Shown here piece after piece: positions 24,442 through 34,492 of a stretch of DNA of 64,000 bases. The stretch lies in the NCBI GenBank assembly GCA_944321845.1, contig CALUMT010000039.1, positions 28,772 to 92,771 on the forward strand. Reading direction: 5' to 3'. Numbering within the stretch: position 1 is the first letter of the stretch; each line of letters begins with the position of its first letter. This DNA is from an uncultured Butyricimonas sp. Lineage in GTDB: Bacteria; Bacteroidota; Bacteroidia; Bacteroidales; Marinifilaceae. The notes under the pieces were generated by a model. That model worked only from the letters and a program-made list of their open reading frames with translations, did not search any database and had not been told where the DNA came from. The position numbers and the translations under genes are program-made.

Positions 24442-24972
24442 CTAGTAAAATTGCACTAATATAATAATTTCAAGAATCTTCTGAAGTTTTTTTTGCAGAA
24501 AATGATTTGCATAGTTCTTGTGACGTTTTATAGTGTTGACTGATATATTTAATTCTTCCGCTATTTCTTTGTGAGATTTACCTTGTAGACTTAGTTTATA
24601 AACATTTTTACATGCTTCTGGTAATTCCTCAAATGTTTTATTGATGAGGTTAAATACTTCCGATTCGATAATGGCATTAATAAAGGTTTCGTCAGATTCC
24701 TCTATAGTATAGTCTTTTAACTGTTTTTTGGCTCGTTCATTGTTTCTAATATAGGTCAAGCAGTTGTTTTGAAGACTCCGGTATAAATATGCTTTAAGTT
24801 GTTCTTCTGTTTCGAAGTTTAATCTCTTTTCGTATAGTTTTAAGAATAAATCCTGTAGTATATCCAAAACCACTTCTTCGTCATCCAAATAATTTTTGGC
24901 AAAATGTTTCAAAGCAGTGAAATGTGCTTTGTATTGCAATTCAAACGTCTTGATATCAGATAAATATATCAT
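24442..24972 (-). CDS. ECF-type RNA polymerase sigma factor
   Basis: The 176-residue protein has region 2 (FKNYLDD..VLDILQDLFLKLYEKR-type helices; the segment LKAYLYRSLQNNCLTYIRN) and region 4 with its helix-turn-helix (LPEACKNVYKLSLQGKSHKEIAEELNISVNTIKRH). This is the style of Bacteroidota ECF sigma factors that pair with FecR. It diverges from the ABC/FecR/SusCD locus whose FecR gene lies 3.4 kb away, so it is the most likely partner of that anti-sigma protein. The C-terminus is longer and more hydrophobic than usual (ILEIIILVQFY). Confidence 0.9.
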   Translation of the reverse strand: MIYLSDIKTFELQYKAHFTALKHFAKNYLDDEEVVLDILQDLFLKLYEKRLNFETEEQLKAYLYRSLQNNCLTYIRNNERAKKQLKDYTIEESDETFINAIIESEVFNLINKTFEELPEACKNVYKLSLQGKSHKEIAEELNISVNTIKRHKNYANHFLQKKLQKILEIIILVQFY

Positions 24973-25071
24973 GTGTCATTTGCCTTTTAACTATAAAATC
25001 TTGGTGTAAAAGTATGAATAGGAAAATATAAAGGCAAGATTTTTATAAAAAAAATCGAATTTCTTATAACA

Positions 25072-25105
25072 CCAATGTTCAATATTGGCGTTTCTATGAT
25101 AGAAA
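25072..25105. promoter_or_regulatory. Two adjacent palindromes in the divergent sigma/ABC control region
   Basis: CCAATGTTCAATATTGG (25072-25088) is a 17-bp palindrome with one mismatched pair. TTTCTATGATAGAAA (25091-25105) is a perfect 15-bp palindrome around one base. They lie in the 155-bp gap between the ECF sigma gene and the exporter ATPase, 23 bp before the ATG at 25128, so they are well placed to bind a dimeric regulator. Confidence 0.4.
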
Positions 25106-25127
25106 TATCAATTAATATTTGAAATTT

Positions 25128-26051
25128 ATGAATGAACCTATTGTAAAAGTAGAACATTTATCTCATCGTTATAGTATCCAGTGGGCGATACGGGATATTA
25201 ATTTTGAGATAACGCAAAAAGGTATTTACGGATTATTGGGTTCCAATGGTGCCGGTAAATCAACCACGATGAATATAATCAGTGGTGTTATAAAACAGAC
25301 AAAGGGGAATGTTTTTATAAAAGGGGTGGATATACGTAAGAATTCTGTAGAATCTAAACGTAAATTGGGATTTTTACCACAAAAGCCTCCCTTGTATAAT
25401 GATTTGACTGTGGAAGAATTTTTGATGCATTCAGCAGGACTGCGTTGGATGGATAAAAAAGAAATAAAACCGGCGGTAGATGAGGTATTAGAAAGATGTG
25501 GTATTACACACTTTCGAAATCGTTTGATAAAAAATCTGTCTGGAGGATATCAACAACGAGTAGGAATAGCCCAAGCAATTGTACATAAACCGGATTTAGT
25601 TATTCTAGATGAACCGACCAATGGACTTGATCCTAATCAGATTGTGGAAATACGTAATCTAATCAAGGAAATTGCAATGGAAAGTACGGTGATTCTTTCG
25701 ACACATATATTGCCTGAGGTTCAGGCTGCTTGTGATCATATTCTTATGATAGAAGAAGGTCGGGTTGTTTTTGCCGGAACAGTGGATGAATTTGATAATT
25801 ATATAGTTCCGAATACCTTATATGTATCAATGCTTAATGGTCCATCTGCAGATGTATTCACGAAATTAGGCGGAGTTCTTCGTGCTGAAGAGTTGGGAAA
25901 TTCGCGTTATCGGATTTATTTTTCCGAACCACATGAGGTGATAGATAATATTGTGGATATGTGTAGTCGAGAACGGTATCATTTGTTGGAGTTAAAGATA
26001 GAAAAGAGTTCATTGGATACGATTTTTGCTGAATTATCAAAAAAACACTAA
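25128..26051 (+). CDS. ABC transporter ATP-binding protein, GldA-like
   Basis: The 307-residue ATPase has Walker A GSNGAGKST at residues 38-46, signature LSGGYQQR, Walker B LVILDEPTNGLDP and the switch His in LSTHILPE. A C-terminal extension of about 90 residues is typical of GldA and other ABC-2 exporter ATPases. I used ATG 25128; the upstream in-frame TTG at 25119 is unlikely. It is followed after 12 bp by the fused GldF-GldG-type permease, so the pair forms one transporter. This locus has no other gliding genes, so a gliding role is not implied. Confidence 0.92.
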   Translation: MNEPIVKVEHLSHRYSIQWAIRDINFEITQKGIYGLLGSNGAGKSTTMNIISGVIKQTKGNVFIKGVDIRKNSVESKRKLGFLPQKPPLYNDLTVEEFLMHSAGLRWMDKKEIKPAVDEVLERCGITHFRNRLIKNLSGGYQQRVGIAQAIVHKPDLVILDEPTNGLDPNQIVEIRNLIKEIAMESTVILSTHILPEVQAACDHILMIEEGRVVFAGTVDEFDNYIVPNTLYVSMLNGPSADVFTKLGGVLRAEELGNSRYRIYFSEPHEVIDNIVDMCSRERYHLLELKIEKSSLDTIFAELSKKH

Positions 26052-26063
26052 AAAATAGGATTT

Positions 26064-28355
26064 ATGTTTAGAATGATGTATCGAATAGCGAAAACAGAAC
26101 TACAAATGTTGTTCTTTTCGCCTATAGCCTGGTTAATATTGGTTATTTTTGCTGTACAGTCCTCTCTTGTTTTTACAGACATGATAAATGCTTGGGTAAT
26201 GCGTCAGGAAATGGGTTATGGTGTGCGTGGAATCTCATTGGGGACATTTGGAGGATGGCAAGGGGTATTTACAATAATGAAAAATTATTTGTATTTTTAT
26301 ATACCTTTATTGACGATGAGTCTGGTTAGTAGGGAATTGAGTAGCGGTTCCATTAAATTATTATATTCTTCTCCTATCAATAATGTCCATATTATCCTCG
26401 GGAAATTTTTGTCGATGGTCATTTATGGGGCTATTATGATGGGGGTTTTGTTGCTGTTGGTCCTTTGTGCTTGGTTTACTATGAAGGATTTCGATTGGCC
26501 TGCCGTATTGACTGGATTACTCGGACTTTACCTTTTGACTTGTGCTTACGCTGCAATCGGAATTTTCATGTCCAGTCTGACTTCTTATCAGATTGTGGCA
26601 GCCATAGGAACTTTTGCTGTTTTGATGGGATTGAATTCTGTTGGAAACTGGTGGCAGGAGTATGATTTGATTCGGGATATAACTTATTGGTTGGCGATAA
26701 ACGGTAGGTGCGAACAGTTTATTGGTGGATTAATTTGTAGTGAAGATCTGCTTTATTTCCTTATTGTTATTGCTCTATTTTTAGCATTGACAATTATACG
26801 ATTGAATGCTGTCCGGCAAAAAATCAGATTTGTGATAACTTTGTCCAATAATATCGTGGTTATTCTTTTAGCTTGTACATTGGGATATTTTTCTTCTTTA
26901 CCTAAATTGATGTGGTATTATGATGCGACGGCGACAAAGATGAATACCTTGACAAAGAACAGTCAGGATATTGTGGCAAAGTTGGATGGTGGAATGACGA
27001 TAACGACCTATGTTAACATTCTAGAGCCTGAAACTTGGTATGCAACTTATGGATTTATGAAGCCGGATATGGACAGATTCAAGCAATATGTACGTTTCAA
27101 GCCGGAGATAAAATTGAAATATGTTTATTACTATGATAAGACGGATAATCCTCGTTTGGATGAGATGTTTCCGGATTTGAATGATCGGCAGCGGATGATA
27201 AAATTATGCGAGATGTATCAGTTGGATTCCAATCGTTTCAAAACTCCGGAAGAGATGGCTAAAATTATAGATTTGGCTCCAGAAGGAAAAACATTCGTTC
27301 GCCAGATTGTAAGGGAAAACGGACAAAAAGCTTGGTTGCGTGTGTATAATGATATGCAACGTTTCCCGGGAGAACGGGAAATTACGGCGGCATTTAAACG
27401 AATGGTGATGGAACTTCCCAAGGTGGGATTTTTGCAAGGCCACGGGGAACGGAATATTTATAACGTTAAAGATTTGAATTATAGTTTGTTTGCCAATGCC
27501 AAGAAATTCCGTCATGCATTGACAAATCAAGGTTTTGATGTAGAACAGGTAACCTTGAATAAGGCGATACCGGAACAAATTAAGATTTTGGTTATTTCTG
27601 ACATGAGGACACCTTTGACATCGGAAGAGGATAAATACTTGCAGCAATATATAGATCGGGGTGGAAACTTATTTATTCTTGGAGAACCGAAACGCAGGGA
27701 AGAGATGAATCCATTGTTTGCTAAATTTGGTTTTGAATTAATGCCGGGTATATTGGTAAAACAAGATACCAATAGGCAGGCAGATATACTTCTTTCTTAT
27801 CCAACAAAAGAAGCAGAGAATATTGCTTATGAATTCGGTTATTTATATGATTACGAGTATGTCGTGACAACTCCTTCCGCTACAGGATTGAAACAAATTG
27901 AAGATAAAGGTTTCCAAGTGACAGAATTGTTCAAAAGTGATACTATTGGTAGTTGGAATGAGTTAGAAACGGTTGATTTTGTAGATGATACGATATCTTT
28001 GAATCCTTCTATTGGAGAGGTGGAAAAATCTTATCCCACGATAATAGCCCTTTCTCGCAAGATAGGAGATAAGGAACAGAAAATCATATTGACAGGAGAT
28101 GCAGATTGTATCAGTAACGGAGAGTTCGGTCGCGGAGGGGTGCGTGCTTCCAATTATACTTTGATATCCGGTGGATTCTTCTGGTTATCAGATAACGAAG
28201 TGCCGATTGATATACGCCGTCCTTCTCTTCCAGATGATAAACTGTATATGGGACCTGTTGGAGGAGAAATCACAAGAATAGGATTTTTGTATGTTTTGCC
28301 TTGTTTGTTGTTAGGAATGGGTATCTTTGTTTGGATAAGGAGGAAGGGACGTTAA
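26064..28355 (+). CDS. Fused ABC-2 permease and GldG-like protein
   Basis: This 763-residue protein joins a GldF-like permease (residues 1-245, about six membrane helices, beginning YRIAKTELQMLFFSPIAWLI) to a GldG-like part: a further membrane helix near 255-275, a large periplasmic domain with GHGERNIYNV and LVISDMRTPLTSEEDKYLQQYIDRGGNLFILGEP, and a final C-terminal helix. In flavobacteria these are separate proteins. With the ATPase upstream it should make a complete exporter or envelope-energising complex. The substrate is unknown; its position in front of fecR-susC-susD suggests a role with that uptake locus. Confidence 0.88.
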   Translation: MFRMMYRIAKTELQMLFFSPIAWLILVIFAVQSSLVFTDMINAWVMRQEMGYGVRGISLGTFGGWQGVFTIMKNYLYFYIPLLTMSLVSRELSSGSIKLLYSSPINNVHIILGKFLSMVIYGAIMMGVLLLLVLCAWFTMKDFDWPAVLTGLLGLYLLTCAYAAIGIFMSSLTSYQIVAAIGTFAVLMGLNSVGNWWQEYDLIRDITYWLAINGRCEQFIGGLICSEDLLYFLIVIALFLALTIIRLNAVRQKIRFVITLSNNIVVILLACTLGYFSSLPKLMWYYDATATKMNTLTKNSQDIVAKLDGGMTITTYVNILEPETWYATYGFMKPDMDRFKQYVRFKPEIKLKYVYYYDKTDNPRLDEMFPDLNDRQRMIKLCEMYQLDSNRFKTPEEMAKIIDLAPEGKTFVRQIVRENGQKAWLRVYNDMQRFPGEREITAAFKRMVMELPKVGFLQGHGERNIYNVKDLNYSLFANAKKFRHALTNQGFDVEQVTLNKAIPEQIKILVISDMRTPLTSEEDKYLQQYIDRGGNLFILGEPKRREEMNPLFAKFGFELMPGILVKQDTNRQADILLSYPTKEAENIAYEFGYLYDYEYVVTTPSATGLKQIEDKGFQVTELFKSDTIGSWNELETVDFVDDTISLNPSIGEVEKSYPTIIALSRKIGDKEQKIILTGDADCISNGEFGRGGVRASNYTLISGGFFWLSDNEVPIDIRRPSLPDDKLYMGPVGGEITRIGFLYVLPCLLLGMGIFVWIRRKGR

Positions 28356-28404
28356 AATACTGTTTTCTCTAATTAACAAATGATGTTTAACGATAAAGGG
28401 TATT

Positions 28405-29547
28405 ATGTTTAAGATAGCCAAGATATTATTCAAGCATTTTACGGTGGGAATTGATGCCGAGGAAAATCTGCAATTGGAAAGATGGAGAATTGCAGACATC
28501 CGTCATGAGGAACTTTACCGAAAGATTGCCGATTATGCTTTTTGGCAGGAAGCCTTGCAAGAAAAACACCATCTCTCAGAAAGTGAACAATGGGAGATTG
28601 TTTATGATAAAATCAAGAAAATCAGAAAAGAACATCGGATTGCCTTGGTAAGGCGTTTTGCTGCCGTCATAATACCTTTTATCGTTTTTGTTGCATTATG
28701 GAATCACGATGAAATAAAAAAAATACTGGAAGAAGAAAAATCTCAACATAAATCTTGTGTTTCTACACCTCGGGTTGTTGTTCGTTTTGCGGATAATAGT
28801 TCATTTATAGTGGAAAAAGACTCTTTGTTCCAGTTGAAACAGAAAGGAAGGGTGTTAAAGAATATAGAAGATACATTGATAGTGAGTAATACGGATTCAT
28901 TAATGCCGAATGAATCTTACCAGATAGAGGTTCCCGTAGGGGGAGACTATATTACCCGATTGGAAGATGGTACTATTGTTCATATGGATGCAGCTTCAAC
29001 ATTGGTTGTTCCATCTCGTTTTACGAATAGAAAACGGGAAGTGGAACTGTATGGACATGCTTATTTTATTGTATCACCGGATACCATACGGCCTTTTGTG
29101 GTTAAGAATAAAGGGTCTGCTATTCGGGTATTAGGAACTGAATTTGACTTGAATGCTTACGAGGAGAATGCTTTGAAGACAACCTTGGTCAAAGGTTCTG
29201 TTGAGGTGTCAAACAGTAAAAAACGAGTTTTGTTAAAACCCTCCCAACAGGCTATTATCAATCAACAAGGGGATATTGAGGTTCGAGAAGTGGAGGTTTA
29301 TCCCGTTATAGCCTGGAAGGACAAACGGATTGTTTTTGTCAACGAGTGTTTAGACAAAATAATGTTGTCATTGAAGCGTTGGTATGGTATTGATTACCTA
29401 TTTATGACTGAAGCATTGAAAAAGGAGCGTTTTACGTTAGATATTGACCGATATGAGTCAGTAGACGAAGTATTGGCTTCGATTGCCAAAACGGATAAGG
29501 TTAAATTCTCGGTAAATGGGAAACAGATATTGATCCAGAAGAGATGA
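28405..29547 (+). CDS. FecR-family anti-sigma factor
   Basis: The 380-residue protein has a cytoplasmic N-terminus of about 85 residues, one membrane helix (about 86-102, AAVIIPFIVFVALW) and a periplasmic FecR domain (YQIEVPVGGDYITRLEDGTIVHMDAAS, FVVKNKGSAIRVLGTEFDLNAY, KGSVEVSN), followed by the C-terminal DUF4974 domain (IVFVNECLDKIMLSLKRWYGIDYLF). FecR proteins hold an ECF sigma factor until the TonB-dependent receptor signals. Here the receptor with STN domain is the next gene; the sigma factor is probably the one at 24442-24972. Confidence 0.93.
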   Translation: MFKIAKILFKHFTVGIDAEENLQLERWRIADIRHEELYRKIADYAFWQEALQEKHHLSESEQWEIVYDKIKKIRKEHRIALVRRFAAVIIPFIVFVALWNHDEIKKILEEEKSQHKSCVSTPRVVVRFADNSSFIVEKDSLFQLKQKGRVLKNIEDTLIVSNTDSLMPNESYQIEVPVGGDYITRLEDGTIVHMDAASTLVVPSRFTNRKREVELYGHAYFIVSPDTIRPFVVKNKGSAIRVLGTEFDLNAYEENALKTTLVKGSVEVSNSKKRVLLKPSQQAIINQQGDIEVREVEVYPVIAWKDKRIVFVNECLDKIMLSLKRWYGIDYLFMTEALKKERFTLDIDRYESVDEVLASIAKTDKVKFSVNGKQILIQKR

Positions 29548-29613
29548 GAGCTTGAAATAGAATCTCTTAATTTCTCCTTTTGAAACTGAGTACTACATTA
29601 AACAAAAATTTTT

Positions 29614-32600
29614 ATGAAGAAAATCATATTAAGTAAACAATCATTTCGAAAACGTTTGTTTTTGAAAGTTTTGTGCTTGTTTGTGTTTTTTATGTCGCCA
29701 TTCATGTCAGGTGCTAATGCAGACACCTTACATAAGGATGTAAAGTTGAATATCCACGTGGAGAATAAAAACGCATTGCATATCTTTAAATTGATAAAAG
29801 AACAGACTGCATTTAATTTTGTGTATAATGATCGGGATCTTGTGCAAGTTGGATTGAAAAGTTTAGACTTGAAAGATGCTCCCCTTGAAAAAGTATTGAA
29901 TGAATTGATAAAGGGAACAGACCTTGTGTATGAATTTACGGGGAATGTTGTTGTTTTCAAGAGGCAGGCGGTTATGCAACAAGATACGTTGAAAGAATAT
30001 GTGATAACCGGGAAGGTGATTGATGAAAAGGGAGATCCTTTACCTGGGGTTACGATTCAATTGAAAAAGACTACAATAGGAGTTGCAACGGATGCAAAAG
30101 GAGAGTTTAAAATCACGTTGCCTAAGAAAGATACCACGACCGTGCTTGTCTTTTCATTTGTGGGGATGGTGACGAAGGAAGTTAAGGTGGGTAATAAAAC
30201 GGAAATAAATGTGACCTTAAAGGAAGATGTGCAAAACCTGAAAGATGTTGTCATTACCGGTTATGCGAATATTTCCCGTAAGTCTTACACGGGAAACGTC
30301 ACGACAATCACTGCTGATGAGTTGAAAAAGGTTTCGACCACGAATATATTAAAGTCGATTCAGGTATTTGATCCTTCGTTCCGTATTGCTGTAAATAATG
30401 AAATGGGGTCGGATCCGAACACTATGCCAGAGATTTCCATTCGAGGTTCATCGGGTATCGGAATCACGGAATTGGAGGAGGAGAGTGTCTCTAAAACTGC
30501 ATTGCGGAATAACCCTAATTTGCCGACATTTATTTTGGACGGTTTCGAGGTGAGTGTGGAGAAAGTGTACGATTTGGACGTGAATCGTATAGAGTCCATT
30601 AATATCTTGAAAGATGCGGCAGCAACAGCAATATATGGTTCCCGGGCTGCCAATGGGGTGGTTATTATCACGACAATAGCTCCCAAGATGGGAGAGATTC
30701 TGATAAATTATAATTACAATTTAGTCTTGGAAATACCGGATTTAAGCGATTATAATCTGATGGATGCTCGAGAGAAGATTGAAGCGGAATATGCTGCCGG
30801 ATTGTTTGAAGGCTATGCCATAGAAGGATATCATCGGCGTTTATTTAACGTAGAGAAAGGGGTAAATACCGATTGGATGGCTCTTCCCTTACGGAATGCG
30901 GTCAATAGTAAACATTATTTCCGCTTGGAAGGGGGTAGCAGGGAACTTCGTTATGCCATTGACGTGAATTATTTCGGGAATAAAGGGGTGATGAAAGGTT
31001 CTGAGCGAAAAAATTTCGGGATCGGTTTGGAATTACAATATAATTTAAGTGATCGCTTCCTTTTCAGGAATGTTGCCAATTATACTGCGACGAATTCAGA
31101 GGAATCCCCTTATGGTTCTTTTTCGCAGTATACAACAATGAATCCTTATCTTTCTTATCGGGATGAGTACGGGAATGTGCCACATATAATACCGACATTA
31201 ACCTCAAATTATACTACAACAAATCCTGCATATGAGGCTACTTTGGACAGTTATGACCGTTCTTCCTCGAAAGAATTTACGAATAATTTCAGTATGCAGT
31301 ATTGGTTGCCTTCTAAAAAAATCAATTTCCGGTTTAATTTAGCCTTAACGTATAATACCGGGGAATCGGATAATTATACTTCCCCGGAGTCTGGGAAATA
31401 TGGTACAAATGATGCATGGAAAGGAGAAAAAACCATAGGTACGAATTCTACGACTAATATTGACGGTGGTCTGTTCGGTTATTATAATGATATAATTAAT
31501 AAGCATTATATCAATTTGGTTGCCGGGATCAATATGAAGGAAAGCAAGGATAAAAATATGAGTCTCTACATGCGGGATCTTCCGGCAGGAGGTTTTGCCA
31601 ACCCGCAATTTGCCCGGGAAGTCCCGAATCCTCCCTCTGCAAACGGGCAGACGAATCGCCTGTTCGGGGCGATGGTTTCCATGAACTATACTTACGATAA
31701 CATTTATTTATTGGATGTGACTGGACGTTTGGATGGCAATTCTTCTTTCGGGAGCAAAAAAAGAACGGCTCCATTTTGGTCTGCAGGGGTCGGAATTAAT
31801 ATACATCGTTATAAATTTATGGAAGACAATGTGGGCTGGATTTCGGAATTGAAGATACGCGGTTCATACGGGATTACTGGTAAGGCGAATTTCCCGGCTC
31901 GCACGGCTCGTACGGTTTATGGTGTGGGAGGAACAGAAACTTATCCAACAGGAATTACAGCCAACATGTTGGCTATGGGTAATGTAAATTTGAAATGGGA
32001 AAAAACTAAAATCACGGATTTAGGATTTAACCTGAATTTGTGGAATGGGGTTTTTACTTTGAATGGAACGTATTATTTCCGCCGTACCGTGGACTTGATT
32101 GCTGATATGTATGTACCTTCTTCTTCCGGTTTCACGTCTTATAAAGAGAATATCGGAGAGATATTGAATAAGGGGTATGAGTTGGCGGTTCGCGGACGAT
32201 TATTGAGTAATGAGCACTTACAATGGTATATCGGGGCGAATCTGGCTGCGAATGATAATGAGATTTCTAAGATTTCCGATGCTATGAAAAGTTATAATAA
32301 GGCGATAGAAGAAAAATACGACCGCTACAATACTGTTAAACCTTTTATGAAATATGAGGAGGGTGCTTCTACCACTTCGATTTACGCGATGAAATCGCAG
32401 GGTATCGATCCGCAGACAGGGCAGGAGATGTATTTGAAACGGGATGGAAGTTCGACTTTCACGTGGAGTTCAGAGGAGAATGTAGTATGTGGAAACACGG
32501 AACCCAAAATGAATGGTTCTTTGTCTACCAATTTTTGGTGGAAAGGTTTGAGCCTGGATCTTTATTTCACGTATACTTATGGGGGGCAACAGTATAATCA

Positions 32601-32955
32601 AACCTTGCAATCCAAAATAGAGAATGTCAATATCGAGGGAAACGTAGATCGGAGAGTGTTTACAGATCGTTGGAAAAAACCTGGTGACGTGACTTTGTAC
32701 AAGAGTTTGGAAGATTGGCGGACAAATACACAAACGACATCTCGTTTCGTACAGGATGATAACACGTTGTCCTTACAGTCTATTAATGTGGGATATGATT
32801 TACCTACAGAATTAGTGAAAAAATGGAAATTGGACCGGGTACGTTTGACTTTTAATGTTAACGATGTGTTCCGCTTGTCTACTATCAAGCAGGAAAGAGG
32901 AACATCCTATCCTTTCTCGCATGAGTTTAATTTCTCCATTAATGTCGGATTCTAA
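29614..32955 (+). CDS. SusC/RagA-family TonB-dependent outer-membrane transporter with STN domain
   Basis: The 1113-residue protein has a signal sequence (about 1-36), a secretin/TonB STN domain (about 44-116, LNIHVENKNALHIFKLIKEQ...), a carboxypeptidase D regulatory-like domain (about 130-206, ITGKVIDEKGDPLPGVTIQLKK), the plug (from about 211, including RIESINILKDAAATAIYGSRAANGVVIITT) and a large beta barrel ending FNFSINVGF. The STN domain marks it as a transducing receptor that signals to FecR. With SusD next door it imports a ligand across the outer membrane; the ligand is not predictable from sequence. Confidence 0.95.
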   Translation: MKKIILSKQSFRKRLFLKVLCLFVFFMSPFMSGANADTLHKDVKLNIHVENKNALHIFKLIKEQTAFNFVYNDRDLVQVGLKSLDLKDAPLEKVLNELIKGTDLVYEFTGNVVVFKRQAVMQQDTLKEYVITGKVIDEKGDPLPGVTIQLKKTTIGVATDAKGEFKITLPKKDTTTVLVFSFVGMVTKEVKVGNKTEINVTLKEDVQNLKDVVITGYANISRKSYTGNVTTITADELKKVSTTNILKSIQVFDPSFRIAVNNEMGSDPNTMPEISIRGSSGIGITELEEESVSKTALRNNPNLPTFILDGFEVSVEKVYDLDVNRIESINILKDAAATAIYGSRAANGVVIITTIAPKMGEILINYNYNLVLEIPDLSDYNLMDAREKIEAEYAAGLFEGYAIEGYHRRLFNVEKGVNTDWMALPLRNAVNSKHYFRLEGGSRELRYAIDVNYFGNKGVMKGSERKNFGIGLELQYNLSDRFLFRNVANYTATNSEESPYGSFSQYTTMNPYLSYRDEYGNVPHIIPTLTSNYTTTNPAYEATLDSYDRSSSKEFTNNFSMQYWLPSKKINFRFNLALTYNTGESDNYTSPESGKYGTNDAWKGEKTIGTNSTTNIDGGLFGYYNDIINKHYINLVAGINMKESKDKNMSLYMRDLPAGGFANPQFAREVPNPPSANGQTNRLFGAMVSMNYTYDNIYLLDVTGRLDGNSSFGSKKRTAPFWSAGVGINIHRYKFMEDNVGWISELKIRGSYGITGKANFPARTARTVYGVGGTETYPTGITANMLAMGNVNLKWEKTKITDLGFNLNLWNGVFTLNGTYYFRRTVDLIADMYVPSSSGFTSYKENIGEILNKGYELAVRGRLLSNEHLQWYIGANLAANDNEISKISDAMKSYNKAIEEKYDRYNTVKPFMKYEEGASTTSIYAMKSQGIDPQTGQEMYLKRDGSSTFTWSSEENVVCGNTEPKMNGSLSTNFWWKGLSLDLYFTYTYGGQQYNQTLQSKIENVNIEGNVDRRVFTDRWKKPGDVTLYKSLEDWRTNTQTTSRFVQDDNTLSLQSINVGYDLPTELVKKWKLDRVRLTFNVNDVFRLSTIKQERGTSYPFSHEFNFSINVGF

Positions 32956-32967
32956 AATGTCGTGATT

Positions 32968-34470
32968 ATGAAGATAAGCAGAATTATTATTATCCTATTC
33001 TTATCTTGGTCAATGTTGTCTTGCTCAAACTGGCTGGAAGTTGACCCGGAATTGGAAGTGTACGAGGAAACAATGTTCGAGAACGAACAAGGTTATTTTA
33101 TGGCTGTCAATGGCGTGTATGCGATGTTATCCGACCGGAATTTGTATGGACAGGAATTGTTGTATGGGGCCATGGAAGCCTGGGGGCGAACTTATGATTT
33201 GCATGACCTTTATCATAATGGGTATTATGCCTTGGCGCATTTTGATTACGAGAACGCTTCCGCGAAAGAATATGCCGAAGCGATATGGCAAAAATGCTAT
33301 AAGGTTATCGCGGAAACAAATAATATAATCCAAAACTTGGAGGCGGATTCAAAAACCAGTTTTACGGGAGGGGAAACGACCCGCAATATGATACGGGGAG
33401 AACTTTATGCGGTACGGGCTTTGATGCATTTCGAAATCGTCCGGATATTCGCCCAGGCTCCGATTCTTGATGGAGGAGGAGTTACGGCGACTGTACCTTA
33501 TGTGACAGAGTTTCCATCTCGCGTGAATACCCCGATGCCGACCAAAGATATTTTGGCAAATATTCTGAGTGATTTGAAAAAGGCGCAGGAATGGATAAAA
33601 CCCTTTGATACGGAGCCCTCCAATCCTGGATATTCCATGTGGAGTGCTTATTATACAGAGGAGAAATTAAAAGCGAATGAAAATGTTGGCCGTCAATTTC
33701 ATGAAGTAGAGTTTTTCCGTTATCGGGCACACCGGTTGAATTACTTTGCCATAACTCATTTATTGGCTCGGGTGGCCTTGTATGCCGGAGATAAAGAAGT
33801 CGCTTTTGAGGAAGCGAACAGGTTGGTAGAGTGGCTGAAAAAAGATCGACCATGTAAATTTACGTTATTAGGATATATGGGAGATCCTGTTAATCAAATG
33901 CCTTGTTCACCTAGATTGCAGGAAGAAATTTTATTTGGAGGAAATAATACTAATTTACCAGATTGGGTCGAACGATACTTTTGGAGTACGGGAAATCAGC
34001 AGTATCACTTAAATATTAAAGATAAACTCTCTATATTTAGTGATAATCTGGAAGATATCCGTTTAAAATCAATACCAGGGACCAAGGTGACCAAATTTGT
34101 CATAGAAGGTAGAGATGAAGCTACGATTGCTAAGTGGGAGAACTTGATTCCAATATTTCGAATACCGGAAACTTTTTTGATTGCGGCAGAAGCGATTATG
34201 GATAAAGATTTAGGTAAAGCAGTGGAGATTTATAATTATCTTATGGATAAGCGAGGAAATCAAGTATATAAGTTTTCCCAGGAAGCACTTCCTACACCCC
34301 AGGATTTTCTAGAGGCTGTGGTCAAGGAGTATCGTCGGGAGTATATTGGGGAGGGGCAAATGGTGTTTGTTTATAAACGCTTGAATATCCCGGTTAGGGA
34401 AGGTAGTATCTTGGTGGATCATTATGGAAAACTGGTATTGCCTGTTCCTGACTCAGAGGATATATTATAG
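32968..34470 (+). CDS. SusD/RagB-family surface lipoprotein
   Basis: SusD proteins form the lid of the SusC channel and bind the substrate. The 500-residue protein has a lipoprotein signal (MLSCSN, Cys at about residue 19), the N-terminal NWLEVDPELEVYEETMFENEQGYFMAVNGVYAML region, TPR-like helices (GELYAVRALMHFEIVRIFAQAP) and the C-terminal FLIAAEAIMDKD and VVKEYRREYIGEGQMVFVYKRL. I chose ATG 32968, 12 bp after susC; a GTG at 32962 is possible. The AT-richer second half is unremarkable. Confidence 0.93.
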   Translation: MKISRIIIILFLSWSMLSCSNWLEVDPELEVYEETMFENEQGYFMAVNGVYAMLSDRNLYGQELLYGAMEAWGRTYDLHDLYHNGYYALAHFDYENASAKEYAEAIWQKCYKVIAETNNIIQNLEADSKTSFTGGETTRNMIRGELYAVRALMHFEIVRIFAQAPILDGGGVTATVPYVTEFPSRVNTPMPTKDILANILSDLKKAQEWIKPFDTEPSNPGYSMWSAYYTEEKLKANENVGRQFHEVEFFRYRAHRLNYFAITHLLARVALYAGDKEVAFEEANRLVEWLKKDRPCKFTLLGYMGDPVNQMPCSPRLQEEILFGGNNTNLPDWVERYFWSTGNQQYHLNIKDKLSIFSDNLEDIRLKSIPGTKVTKFVIEGRDEATIAKWENLIPIFRIPETFLIAAEAIMDKDLGKAVEIYNYLMDKRGNQVYKFSQEALPTPQDFLEAVVKEYRREYIGEGQMVFVYKRLNIPVREGSILVDHYGKLVLPVPDSEDIL

Positions 34471-34492
34471 TCAATAATTTAATGCGAAAGAT

